64,000 nt of DNA from NCBI GenBank assembly GCA_013399695.1, contig VXAU01003159.1, forward strand, positions 452,415-516,414, given 5' to 3'. The notes beneath the pieces are model-generated. The model was not told where the DNA came from, did no database searches, and worked only from the letters and a program-made list of their open reading frames with translations. Below, one piece after another: positions 35,801 through 47,800 of this stretch (the first letter of the stretch is position 1; each line of letters opens with the position of its first letter). The position numbers and the translations under genes were made by a program. Source of the DNA: Formicarius rufipectus (taxonomy: Eukaryota; Chordata; Aves; Passeriformes; Formicariidae).

Positions 35801-38800
35801 GTTATGAAGGGCTGGAACATACTTACAAACTCTGAGAAGTCCAGAAAAGCAAGGTACCTTTCTTTTAGCTGATTAGTTGTACTGTCTGCTAAATGATGTA
35901 AAGTTGATGTTAACTTCATTTTCTGAACCTAACAGAGAAGGTGTAATGGAGTTCCTGCTGGCAAATCACCCATTGGACTGTCCTATCTGTGATCAGGGTG
36001 GAGAATGTGACCTACAGGTACAATATCCAATTAAATTATGAAGACTTATGTAATATTCTTGTATTAGGTGAAACTGTGCCTTCCAGCAGCCTGGATATGT
36101 CTGTTTTCTGTTGTCTGTTCTAGGATCAATCAATGATGTTTGGCAGTGATAGGAGTAGATTTAGAGAGGGAAAACGTGCTGTGGAGGACAAGAACATTGG
36201 CCCATTAGTCAAAACAATCATGACTCGGTGTATACAGTGCACTCGATGCATCAGGTAATGTTCTTTGTTACTCACTGGAGACAATACTGAGCAGGCATAT
36301 TTATTTCAGTTTGTTATAGGTAAAAGAAACATCATGAGGAGTAGTCAGGATTTTTTTTAATGTCTTTTCTGCCTGTACGTAGGGATTTTATTTCTGGTAG
36401 TGACTGATAGCTGGTTTCCTGGAGCTACCAGACAGCTGTCCTAAGGGAAACTGAGGAGGCCAAAACATGAAAGTGAAATTAGAATCCTGCAGGGTAGAAC
36501 TGGTCCCGTGGTGTTAGTGCCAAAGTGGATATATGACTGCCTCAGCCAGAGCTGTAAGATTTATTTATTCGCAGTAGTCTCTGGTATCTGTATTTATGCT
36601 CTTCTGTAGTCCTGAAAGGCAGTACCAGCCAACTTGAGCCAGATGGAAAAGAATGCAATGTACCCAACTAGTTCTAGAAGGACTTGTTAGGACTAATGTT
36701 GGACTCAGTTTCTGAAATTCAATGAGTACTGAACTGCTCTGGTGTTTGATACAACTCCCCCTAGTTTTGCAGCCTTGTCTGATGAAATTCTGCAGATGTA
36801 TGGTCCTGCATGTGATGGTGCTGACTAATGCATATAAACAATTGTTTTCTTCTTTCAGGTGTATGAACTGAGGCTTACGTTTGATCTTAAGAAAATGAGA
36901 TGAGGGCTAAAAAATGTTTCATGTTGCTGCTGTACATTGCAGATTTGTTTCTCCTTTGTGCACCTGCCAGGTTTGCTAGTGAGGTTGCAGGGGTAGATGA
37001 CTTGGGAACAACTGGAAGAGGAAATGATATGCAAGTTGGTACTTACGTTGAAAAAATGTTCATGTCTGAGTTATCAGGAAATATTATTGACATCTGCCCG
37101 GTTGGTGCTCTCACCTCCAAGCCATATGCCTTTACTGCACGCCCATGGGAGACAAGGTAGGTATCTTAACTCATACTAAAGACAGAGCTTTCTCTGTTGT
37201 TGTGCACTTATCTTAGAATATGTTCATCTCTGGTACCAAGGTAAAGCCTTGGTATCATAGATGGACCAAAACCATAGATCGACAAAACTCTGATTTTTAT
37301 TTTCTGCATTTTTGTTGTAGACTTTCCATAGACCCACCCTTGACAGGAATTCTGTTACTTACAACTTTTTCAAGAAAAGGAAGTTTGCAGACTATCCTTC
37401 CCTTATTTTTACCCTAAAATGTTTTGGACTTGTAAGATGTACTGATTGCTTAGTAAAAGATGCGTAAAGGAAAATTCCACTTCATTAACTCAGTAGTAGT
37501 TGAGGGTACTATTTTAAATATCTTGTGAAACTAAGTTCTTACATGTGTATCTAAAACTAAACCTACACTTTTTGTTTTGTTTATTATGCAGTCACTATAG
37601 CCATTGGGCTATAAATAATGCACCCTCCTGTTGCCAGTACAGATCCACTTGAGCCACATCCATCTTAGCAGACTGATCCACCTGCTGTTTGTTTTAATGG
37701 TTTTCAGTGACCCGATTTCTGGGTGCATGAACATCTGTGTGATGTACCTTTACACCCAGGTTGTCTTCCTGAGCAGCAATATCTTGCCAGAGTTCAGCAG
37801 CCCAGCTGGGTTTTCCCCTGCACTGCCAGTTGCTCTGCTTCCATTGCTGCAGCCACCCCTGGGGAGCATTTGCCACTATCCGTGAGTCAGTACAGAGATG
37901 TTTCTCACTCAGTCATGTTTAAAGCCACCTGGATGCTTTCACCTCTGCAAACTGACTTGATTCACCTTGTCCTTCAGCAATTTATGTGACTTATGTGAGG
38001 CTCCACACGGCAGCTTTCCATCAGTGAACGGCTCACATCACTTCTTGTTTCCTGGTCATTCATTGTTGTGGAGCTTCTTCAGCACATGTCACCTCCTTCT
38101 CTGGCAATATGCCAAAATCTTTGCCTTCTGGCCAGTTCATGATCACTTCCAAAATTCCTGGGTGACTGGGGTTTTCTCTTCAACCTCCTGTGATCAGTGT
38201 GATTCGATTAACATCATGCAGCTGATGCTACATGGAGTGTGGAGGGGACATCCAGCCCCACACTGGCAGTTGGGGTGCCAGGAGGAGCTGTGCTTCAGTA
38301 CCAGTCACTTCTGTGGCAGCTCAAACTCCTCCACATGCTGCCAACATTTCTTTTTCAGTAGGAGTATAGCAGGCCTTGGATCCTCTCTGTCCATGACTCC
38401 AAAACTCTACGGGTGACCTCGAGTCTCCCCTGGTGCTCTCTGCCAGAGGTGGAGCTGTCCTCCCCAGCTGTGTTGTAGACCATGTTTTTAATATCTTGCC
38501 CAGATTGACCCAACGACTACTCTTTATTTTGTTCAAAGGCTTGTCATTGCTTAGGGCCCAATTTAAAATCATTTGTCTTCTGGGTCACTTTACTGAGAGG
38601 GCTTACAGTCAGACGGTAATTTGGAGTATGCATTCCCTGAAAACCTGTAAGGACTGAGAAAGCTTGTGTTTTCTTTTTTTGCTAATCAGTAGAGACATAA
38701 CTGTTACTTTGTTGATCATGTCCACTGGGATCTGATGACATCCATCCTGCCATTTTACGCCTAAAAACTGGATCTCCTGTGCAGGTTTCTTGACCTTTGT

Positions 38801-41800
38801 TTTATGGCAAAACTGCCTTTCAGGAGGATTTGGACTATTTCCTTCCCCTTCTCAAAAACCTCTGCCATGTTGCCCTATAGGATGATGCCACCAATGTACT
38901 GCAGGTGTTCCAGAGCTTGACCCTGTCCCAGTGCATTCAGATGAGTCCCTGGCACATGGTGGAGCCATGTTTCCATGCCTGAGGCAGTCAATTCAAAGTG
39001 TACTGGATGCCTTCCCAAGTGAAAGCAAGTTGTGGCACCAAAGGAATTGAGGAAAAGGCATATCAGTTGGGGCATACCCCGGGTCTGCTTCTGACCCCAG
39101 TTCATACTGAAGTTCTAGCATGTCCACAGCAGCACTTGGCAGTGGTGTGACTTCGTTCAGGCCCTGGTAGTCTACTGTGGCAGGCCACTGGGTCCACCCA
39201 GGCTAGTTACCCTGATTGCCCCATTCCTCTACCTAGATGGAAGCAGAGCCCCTCTAGTCCAGGTCATAGTATTTGCTACTCACTTTTTGCAAATCTGAAT
39301 CAGAGATCCCTTCATCAAGATCAGAAATAAGATCATCTCTTCTACTTTGTCAGGGTAACTGCCCACTGGAGACTGGAGCGGTGGTTTCCCTGGAAGAAAC
39401 TCATTTGTGATTGATTGTTTATCCTTAAAATTCCACATACTTCTGACATTAGAGTGTCATTTCCCTTCCTTATGTCCTCTCCATGGTCATGCAGGTAAAG
39501 CCACAGGGTGGTTTATGTACCCACTATATCCTCTCTTGAGTATAACACTGAAGTCCTAATGGGTGAGGTACAGTTGAGGAGAAGGATTTATCCTCTTTTA
39601 GTTGCTGGACCAGTTTCTTCACAATCTAGACAAGAGAGGAGGAGAAACTTTGTTTGCGTTGCCAGAGTAGGCCAGGCAATTCATCCTCCCTTTGTCCCTC
39701 TCCATCTCTAGGTTGGTATACAGTGATGGTGTGCTCCGTACAAACTTCTGCCACATGGGTCACATGTACCTGACTTCAGCGGGGTATTTGGCTAACTGCT
39801 TGTTGTCCAGGTCTTCATAAATCACCTTCAGTATGGCTAATTCCTTCAGGTACTGGATACTGTTCTCTATGGTGGTCCACTTGCCTAGGTGACATATCAC
39901 ACCTTCCTTGAAGGGATACCTTTCCTTAACCCCTGACAGGAGTCACCTCCAGAGGGTGAGGACTTGTGCTCCTTTTCCAATTGCTTTGTCAATGCCTCTT
40001 CAATAGGAAGACATCCCAGATGCTTGGCTTCTTTAACCTCTAATTGCATACCATTGGCCCAGTTATTCCTATGTTGAAAGCTGCCAGAAGACAAATTGTG
40101 TGCCTGGATAATGGCTGAAGTCTTTTCACATATCTTGCAGCTCACTTAGGGATGAGGATCATGTGTTTACCACCTTGTTTATCAATTCTTCTTCGTCCTC
40201 CCCGATCAGTTGCTGCTTCTTTTCCTCCTCCTGCTCTCAACAATGGCCCTGCTTTGGAGGAGTCTGCCTTGTTCACTTCCTCCTGCTCTCCTTTACAAGA
40301 TGCTCCTTGATCCATTACTAAGTGAGCTGACTTCCAGTGTTTCTTGTGTATTGGGGTGACTGTTACTGGCATGGGTTGGTTCCTTGGTGTAACCACAGTG
40401 CCTGTTGCAGGGGTTGGTGCAGCAGCAGTGCCTGATGCGTTATTATCAGATCCTGCAACATTTTCCCCCTGCAGATACCCAACAGTACTGAACACAACTC
40501 AGTAGGTCTGGACCAGGTCCCAGCATGCTGCAGTAATTTGTGTGTCTCTGGAATTGCCAGGGTGCTAGCATACTGTTTCCAAATATTTTACTAGTTTTTC
40601 AGGATTCTGCACTTGTTCAGGGGTGAAATTCCAAAATGTTGGAGGTGCCTACTGTCCTAGATACTTGCCCATGTTATCTCCACATGCTATGCCACTCATA
40701 ACTCTCCACCTCAGGGAATATGTCTGGGTGGTATTCTTAAGTAGTCATTTAACCCTATACAAGGCCTGAAATACATTCAGGAGACATAGAATTACAGAAT
40801 GTTAAGGGTTGGAATGGACCTTAAAGATCATCTGTCCCAAGTCCCCTGCCATGGGCAGGGCTACCTGTCAATAGACCAGGATAACCCTTATCCAAACTGG
40901 CCTTGAATATACGAACAAGCTGGTTTGAACATCCCAAGGATCTTCAAAATCCTCAAGAGCTATTGTAATGGGGAAGGTGGAGGAAGGTATCTCGCGGTAG
41001 ATTGGCTCTCCGAGGAGGGAAGGTGAAGGGCATAATTGTCGACGGTGTCCTTTGGGTGGCTCCCAGGGTGTGGAGGTGCCAGCGATGCTGACTGCAAACA
41101 CCACATCAGCCTCGTGACCAGCAATTTTGTCATGTCATAAAACAGTGTTGCACGGTATGGCAGAATGGTACCCTTAACACACCTTCCAGAGATCATAAAC
41201 AGCAAACAGGGAACATAGCCACCCGAAAAGGTGTTAGCTCTGAGGACATCTGCAGCAACTCTGAGACCAGTGACTGTTAAGCTAATACAGTGAATGCTTA
41301 TAACAAATTTATTTTAACATGCTCTGGTCGGATCTGTTGTTATCTCAACCCTTCATGCCCCACATTGGATGCTTAAGAGGACTGTTGTGGCTTAAGTCAA
41401 CAGGCAGCTTGCTCACTTCAGGCACCTTACTCCATGGCATAGGGCAGAGAATTGGAAGAAAAAAAGTAAAATTTGTGGGCTGAGATAAAGACATTTTAAT
41501 AGGATAGAAAAAGAAAATTATAATGATAAAGAAATTAGCATACACAATGCAATTGCTCATCACCTGCCAGCCAATGCCCAGCCAGTCCATGAATAGCAGC
41601 CCCTGGCCAGCCTTGCCCCTTTTTTATATACTGGGCTTGACTCCATGTGGTACAGAACATCCCTTTGGCCAGTTGGGGTCACCTTTCCTGGCTGTGTCTC
41701 CCCCCAGCTTCTTGTGCCCCCCAGCTTCCTTCCTGGTGGGGCAGGGTAAGAAGCTAAGTCTCTGATCTGGTGTAAATGTTGCTTAGCAACAACTAAAATA

Positions 41801-44800
41801 TCCCTTTGTTATCAACACTACTCTCTAAATCCAAAATACAGCACTATATCAGCTAGTAGGAAGAAAATTAACTCTATTCAGGCCCAAACCAAGATACTGT
41901 TGCTGCTTGTATATGAAAAACCAAAGATGGTTTACTTGTTCTTTTAAACAGGAAGGTAGAGTCGATTGATGTTCTTGATGCAGTTGGAAGCAACATCGTA
42001 GTGAGCACAAGAACTGGAGAAGTGATGAGAATTTTGCCAAGGCTTCATGAAGATATCAATGAGGAATGGATATCTGACAAAACAAGGTGTGTGGGACGTG
42101 CTTGTACCAACGTGTGTGTTTATGCAAGCATTACAGTCACACTTTGCAGAACCAGAAATGTGGACAGTAGCACTGACTTCTGGATTCAGCTGTTAATATT
42201 ATAAAACAATAGGGAAGAATAAATGGTAAAATATGTTTTTAATTCTATAATTAAAGTTGAGGTTTCTAATGTTCTGATTTCTGTTGCTTTTTCTCACAGT
42301 AACTTTTATTTGTATCATTGATTGTTTTGCATGGTTTTTAGAAGGAAAAGTTAAACTCTCAGGGGAAATATTTACTATTTTTCTCTTTTCTAACAGCTTG
42401 CAACTATTAGAAAACTTGGTCACAAAATGTATGTATTATACAGAATTATCTTAGTCTTTGCTCTTTAATAATATTGATGATATTTACTTAGGTTTGCTTA
42501 TGATGGTCTGAAGCGTCAGAGACTTACTCAGCCCATGATAAAAAATGAAAAAGGACTATTTGTTCATGCCTCATGGGAGGATGTATTAACTCGTGTTGCT
42601 GGTGTGGTAAGGACAATTTTCAACATAGGTAGTGTAAAATTAATTTCTAAAGCTGCACACACATTACTATTATTAATATCAAACCAGTTATATAAAAATT
42701 GCTTTTTTCTTTAAGGTTGGAGGGGAGCATTTGATTTCCAATCCATGATGTTTCCACTTAAATTTCTTTTTTTTACTATTATTTCCCTTTTCATGGATTG
42801 GACCTTCTAAAGAACTTTGTGTTACCATAATTTCATTTGGAGCATTGGGAGAGAAATTACTTTTATTTAAATGGGAAAGTAAACTGTTTCTTGAGAAATT
42901 TAGGAGGAAACAACTTTCATAAATACTCTGATCTATCTGAAGACATTTTTAAATTTATTTAAACTGTGCTATCACCACTTTTGCCATCAAAGCCATTAAA
43001 TTTGTATTACTTATATCTGAATTGTGCTTTCCTCAGTGCTTTCTCTGTGTGGTGATTGATTCTGCAGCTCAAATGAAGTGCTGCATGACTGCTCTGGATT
43101 TTGATTAAAAATTTTATGTGGGTGAAGTAGAATTGAATAACTGTAATTGAACTTCCCTCAAGGATGTTTTTGCCCATGGTAAAGTAGCAGGGTTTGTTAC
43201 GAAAGCTTTTGCTTCTCAGATAATACCCTTAAGTTTGCTACCTGAGATTGTGTTATGGAAGTTTGTATTCTGTCTGCACTGAAGCTTCATTAAAATAAAA
43301 GCATTCACCAGACTTCCTTTCCTCACCTCACCAAATGAGAATTAGCCACATTGGAGCAATAACTCAATTGGGAGAGACCTGCATAGAATACAGAGAAGTG
43401 ATCTTTGCTTATCATGAGTTCTGAAAGAGCTGGACTTGCTGCCTGACAGGAGTCAGTCACTGCTGATCAGTTTGTGCTGCTCCAGGCCAGCATTTGGACT
43501 GCTGGCTTTGGCACGTCCTAACAACAAATATTTGCCTGGGCTAAATGAGAATTTATTTCAGTGGTTTCCTTCATTTATGTTTATACTTACTTTCTCTCCA
43601 GCTACAGGCAGTTGAAGGTAAGGAGGTAGCAGCAATTGTAGGAGGGCTGGTGGATGCAGAAGCACTGATAGCTCTGAAAGACCTTCTGAATAGAGTGAAT
43701 TGTGATACACTCTGCACTGAAGAGGTTTTCCCTACTGCTGGAGCTGGGTAAGAGTACAGGCAAAGTCTGTCTGTAATTAGTGTGTTAATAAACTTTCCAA
43801 TTTGCAGATCATCTCTATGGAAGACTCTGAAATGACCAAGGATAGCAATTGCTGATGCATTAGCAGGACTTTTTTGAATGTACAATACTCACAGAGAGTA
43901 TTTGTGGATTGTGAGTTGATCCATAGTCTCTGCTATAGCAACATACACTGTACTGTATGTACTCATACTGCAGTTCAACAGCTACTGAAAGCCAGTTACA
44001 CTGTTGTAAGTTGGATAATTTAGTCCATTTCTGATTGTGTTGTGAAAACTATAGTACAATTTTGATCTTTTATATTGTGAAATGGAAGATTAAGTTACTG
44101 AAGGCTGTCAATATCTAAAAACATGGGAGATAGCCACATGGTAATTCCTTTAATGTTTTACTGCCTCTGATACCCATGGAAGACAAAAACTCTTCTTATT
44201 TGGCTTAGTAATTTGGATTGCAAAATCTCTTTTTTCTCTTTCTTTTCTGAAGATGAAAAAATATTTTGAGCATCTACAGTCTTAACCATAGCTTCATTCC
44301 TTCCCTTTACTTAATTCTCCTCCTCTTCCTTACATCTTTTTGTTACAGCACAGATTTACGCTCTAACTACCTGCTTAATACTAAGATTGCTGGAGTGGAG
44401 GAGGCAGATGTTGTACTTCTGGTTGGCACCAATCCACGCTTTGAGGCACCACTTTTTAATGCCAGAATTCGAAAGAGGTTTGTATTCCTTGGTGGTGAAT
44501 AAGCTTGTGAATCCATCTGGAGTTGACACACAGTTTGGTTGGAGCTGCAGGCAGTCACTTGAGAGCATTCATTCAGAGGGGCTCACTGGATTTAGTTCAC
44601 CTTTTAGTAAAGGGAATAGTGACTTATGTGTGGAAAAAGGGTGTCTTCTTTCTGTAGTGTAGAGCTAGTTCATTCTCAAATTGACATTTTACACTAAGTT
44701 CATCTACTCAGACATTTATTCCTTTGTTACATTACACAGACACCTCAGATTTTCTCTTTTATGAAAGTTTGTTAAAGCATATTCCTTAGAGATTTATTTT

Positions 44801-47800
44801 CAGCATCAGTTTGCTGCTTTTTGTATTGTTATAACAAACCAGATGTGCTGAGTTTAGAAGCAGTCATTCAAGTTTAACCTCTTTTTTGCAAGTAGCATGG
44901 CTTTCCCAAACTTTTGAACACACATAATTCAACTTCAATAAGATATGTCAGTATGAAACAGATGAGGTTTATAAAAGCCCTGCCCTTAATGCTGGGATCT
45001 TTAAAAAGAAATTACTTTAAACGATGGTGGGCTTACAATTTTGAGAGGAGAAAATGCAATTAAATTTATGAATATATACGATTAATGTATTTTTATAAGT
45101 CTGTGCAATAAGAAGCTGCAAAAAAGGAAAAATTTCTAACCAGATAAATTTTTCTCTGTTTAAGAAATAAGCGGATTTCTAAAATTGAAGTTTGAGGGGA
45201 AGAGTGAATTGAGTTACAAACCTGTAAGGTGTGTTGCTGTACTGGTCCTGGAATGTATGTAGAGAAATAGTCCTCCTAAGAAAACTTTAGGTTTGCTTAA
45301 TGGTCAAAATGCTGCTAAGCTGCATGCTGCCAAAGCAGCGAATGCAGTTTAAATTCCTTTGAACTCCTATTTCAAGTCATTGCTAAAATTATAATTAGTG
45401 GCTTTGGTTGGGTAAAGCTCTGTATTTTTTTTATTTTTATAAAGTGTTTCCTGTGTTTTCAGCTGGCTTCACAATGACTTGCAAGTGGCCCTTGTTGGCT
45501 CTCCTGTGAATTTGACTTACACATACAATCATCTAGGAGAGTCCCCACAGATACTCCAGGACCTTGCTTCTGGCAAACATGCATTCTCCAAGGTACACAC
45601 AACTTGAGTGTGACTGTGACTGTTAAATTCCATGTGTATTGAGCAATAGTCTGAATTCCCCACAAACAGAAAAGTACCGTGTTAAATATGGGGTTATTTC
45701 CTTTTAATCAAATGCAGAGATGAGGTAAAAATTAGTGTGCATCAAGTATGTGTAAACTGTTGAATATATTCAAGTGTGCAAAACTTGCAGTGCAGGAAAC
45801 TCCTTGAATATTTCTTGACATAAAATGGACTGTTTCAGGTGCTGCTGTTTACACTTCAGTGTGTGGTTATGAAGGAATAGTTCTGTATTGACATGGTAGT
45901 TTACTGCTTACAGTAGTTTCTCTTGGCTTTATCTCTGAATCAGTGACCATTTTGGAATTGTAGCTTTGCATGGAAGACTTATGGAGAAATTTTGGGACTT
46001 ATTACATTATCTGCACAAAGAATTGTCCTCATAGCTGTGGAGTGAATTTCTTGATTCTTTCCTTGCACAGGTGCTCGACCAGGCCAAAAAGCCCATGGTG
46101 GTGGTGGGCAGTGCCGCGCTGCAGCGCAGTGATGGAGCAGCCATCCATGCTGCCGTTTCCACCATCGCACAGAACGCCAGGACTAAGAGTGGTGTTGGTT
46201 CTGATTGGAAAGTAATGAACATCCTCCACAGGTTTGCTTTGAAACATTTTTGAGAGAAACTTTCTTTCACATTAGGCCTACACAAGTTACCACAGCGTAT
46301 GAGTGCAGGTTTCTTCATGTACACACAAGCAGCTTATCGGGCTAAACCTGTAGGGAATATAAAAAGCAGAGGTACAAACTAGTAGAGACTTTTTAATAAA
46401 AATGGGTTTGTTGACCTGGAAAACTCCATGAGTTTTATTAATCTGTTATGTTCAAATGTAGAATTTAAAATTTCAGTTTAGAGGTATAGAATACAAGAGA
46501 GCTTAATAACATCTACCACAGTGCTCAGCAGAATGCACAGCAGACCAGTCTCACTTGCTAAATGGCTGCATTTTATCTAGAGGAAGAAAAACAAAATGGC
46601 AAATGTATTTAAATAATATGGTTTCTTTTAATATTACTCTGCAGTTTCTTAACAGATACTAGAAAAGCTTCAAAGATTTTCATTTTAGAGCTTTTGATCT
46701 TAGTTATTCAGTCTGTTGGGATATTACTCTTTTTAATAGCAAGTTTCTCTTGGACAGTCCTTCATCACTCCCTTTCTGAAGTTACAACTGTCAAACTGAC
46801 CACCTCTGTAAAGGAAAAATTATTTCAGTAAATGTAGTGGCACTCCATTCCAGATTCAACAAAGTTTTTCTGCCAGAAGCAGCTTCACTGATGTAAACCT
46901 AGAGTAGTAAGAGCAAGACTTGGTCCTCTGAAGGAAACTTGAATATAAATCTGCTGTTGAAACTGAAATATTTAATACCAAAACACTGATGAGTTAAAGA
47001 ATGCTCATGGTGCCTTTTTTAAGTGTAGTTTGGAAGTCTTTTGTGTTATTGACTTCCATGCTTCAGGTGCACCATCCATTCTACCTAAAGTGTAAAAAGC
47101 AACTTACTGAAACCCCTATGTTTGACTGTGTCAGACAAACATGAGCTACATTGGAAGATCTGTACTCTACAATCTTTTTTTCTTCTAAATAGAATTGTAA
47201 GTCTGGTACCTGATTATGCAGGATTATGCAAAACCATTTCTGTGGAAAAGAAAATGCCAAAAAATGTGAATTACTATTTCATTCTTTTAAAAGTGTTTTT
47301 ATATGTGAATAAATGAATAATGATGAAATAGTGGTCTAAAGTCTTTGATGATTTAGAGTAGCTGATGGTCTAAGAGCTGGTCTTTCATCTTCCACGTGAG
47401 TGCCCTAAATTAAAGGCTTGATGAGCTCAATTCATAGCTGAAATGTCATTTGAAGTATCAAAGTTCACCAGTGAGCTGCCTGCCACTAGGCCCTGACTTG
47501 GAATGTCTGCTTTTATTTTTGCTATCCCATCTTAAATAGGTGAGATTCCCTGTGAAAACTTAAAATAGCATCAGTGTGTCAAAATGCAAAACTATCTTGA
47601 TACTCTGTCAAATACTCTTGTCAAAAATTTCAGCTGTCTTTGTGCTTCTTGTTGGTCCTGTGATTAGTAGGAATCTCTTATGTCCCTTCAAAATATTTAG
47701 TCAGAAAAAGAACTTAGGTCTCTTCTGATGGAAGCGGGAGAATTCTGAAATAACTTAAAGTCCTAATGTGTTTGTTCCTGCAGGGTTGCAAGCCAGGTAG

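Larger units (their letters stand above)
37600..41885 (-). mobile_element. Truncated endogenous retrovirus, antisense within NDUFS1 intron
   Basis: Inserted in the intron 37157-41951 and read on the minus strand. Order: one LTR (about 41880-41383), a primer-binding-site-like leader, gag remnants, RT, RNase H and the start of integrase, ending near 37600 without a second LTR. All frames are broken by stops and shifts. The gag and LTR text resemble avian ERVL-type elements, but class assignment needs a search. A CR1 fragment is nested in it. The antisense orientation relative to NDUFS1 is the common tolerated one for intronic ERVs. The left boundary is approximate. Confidence 0.8.
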
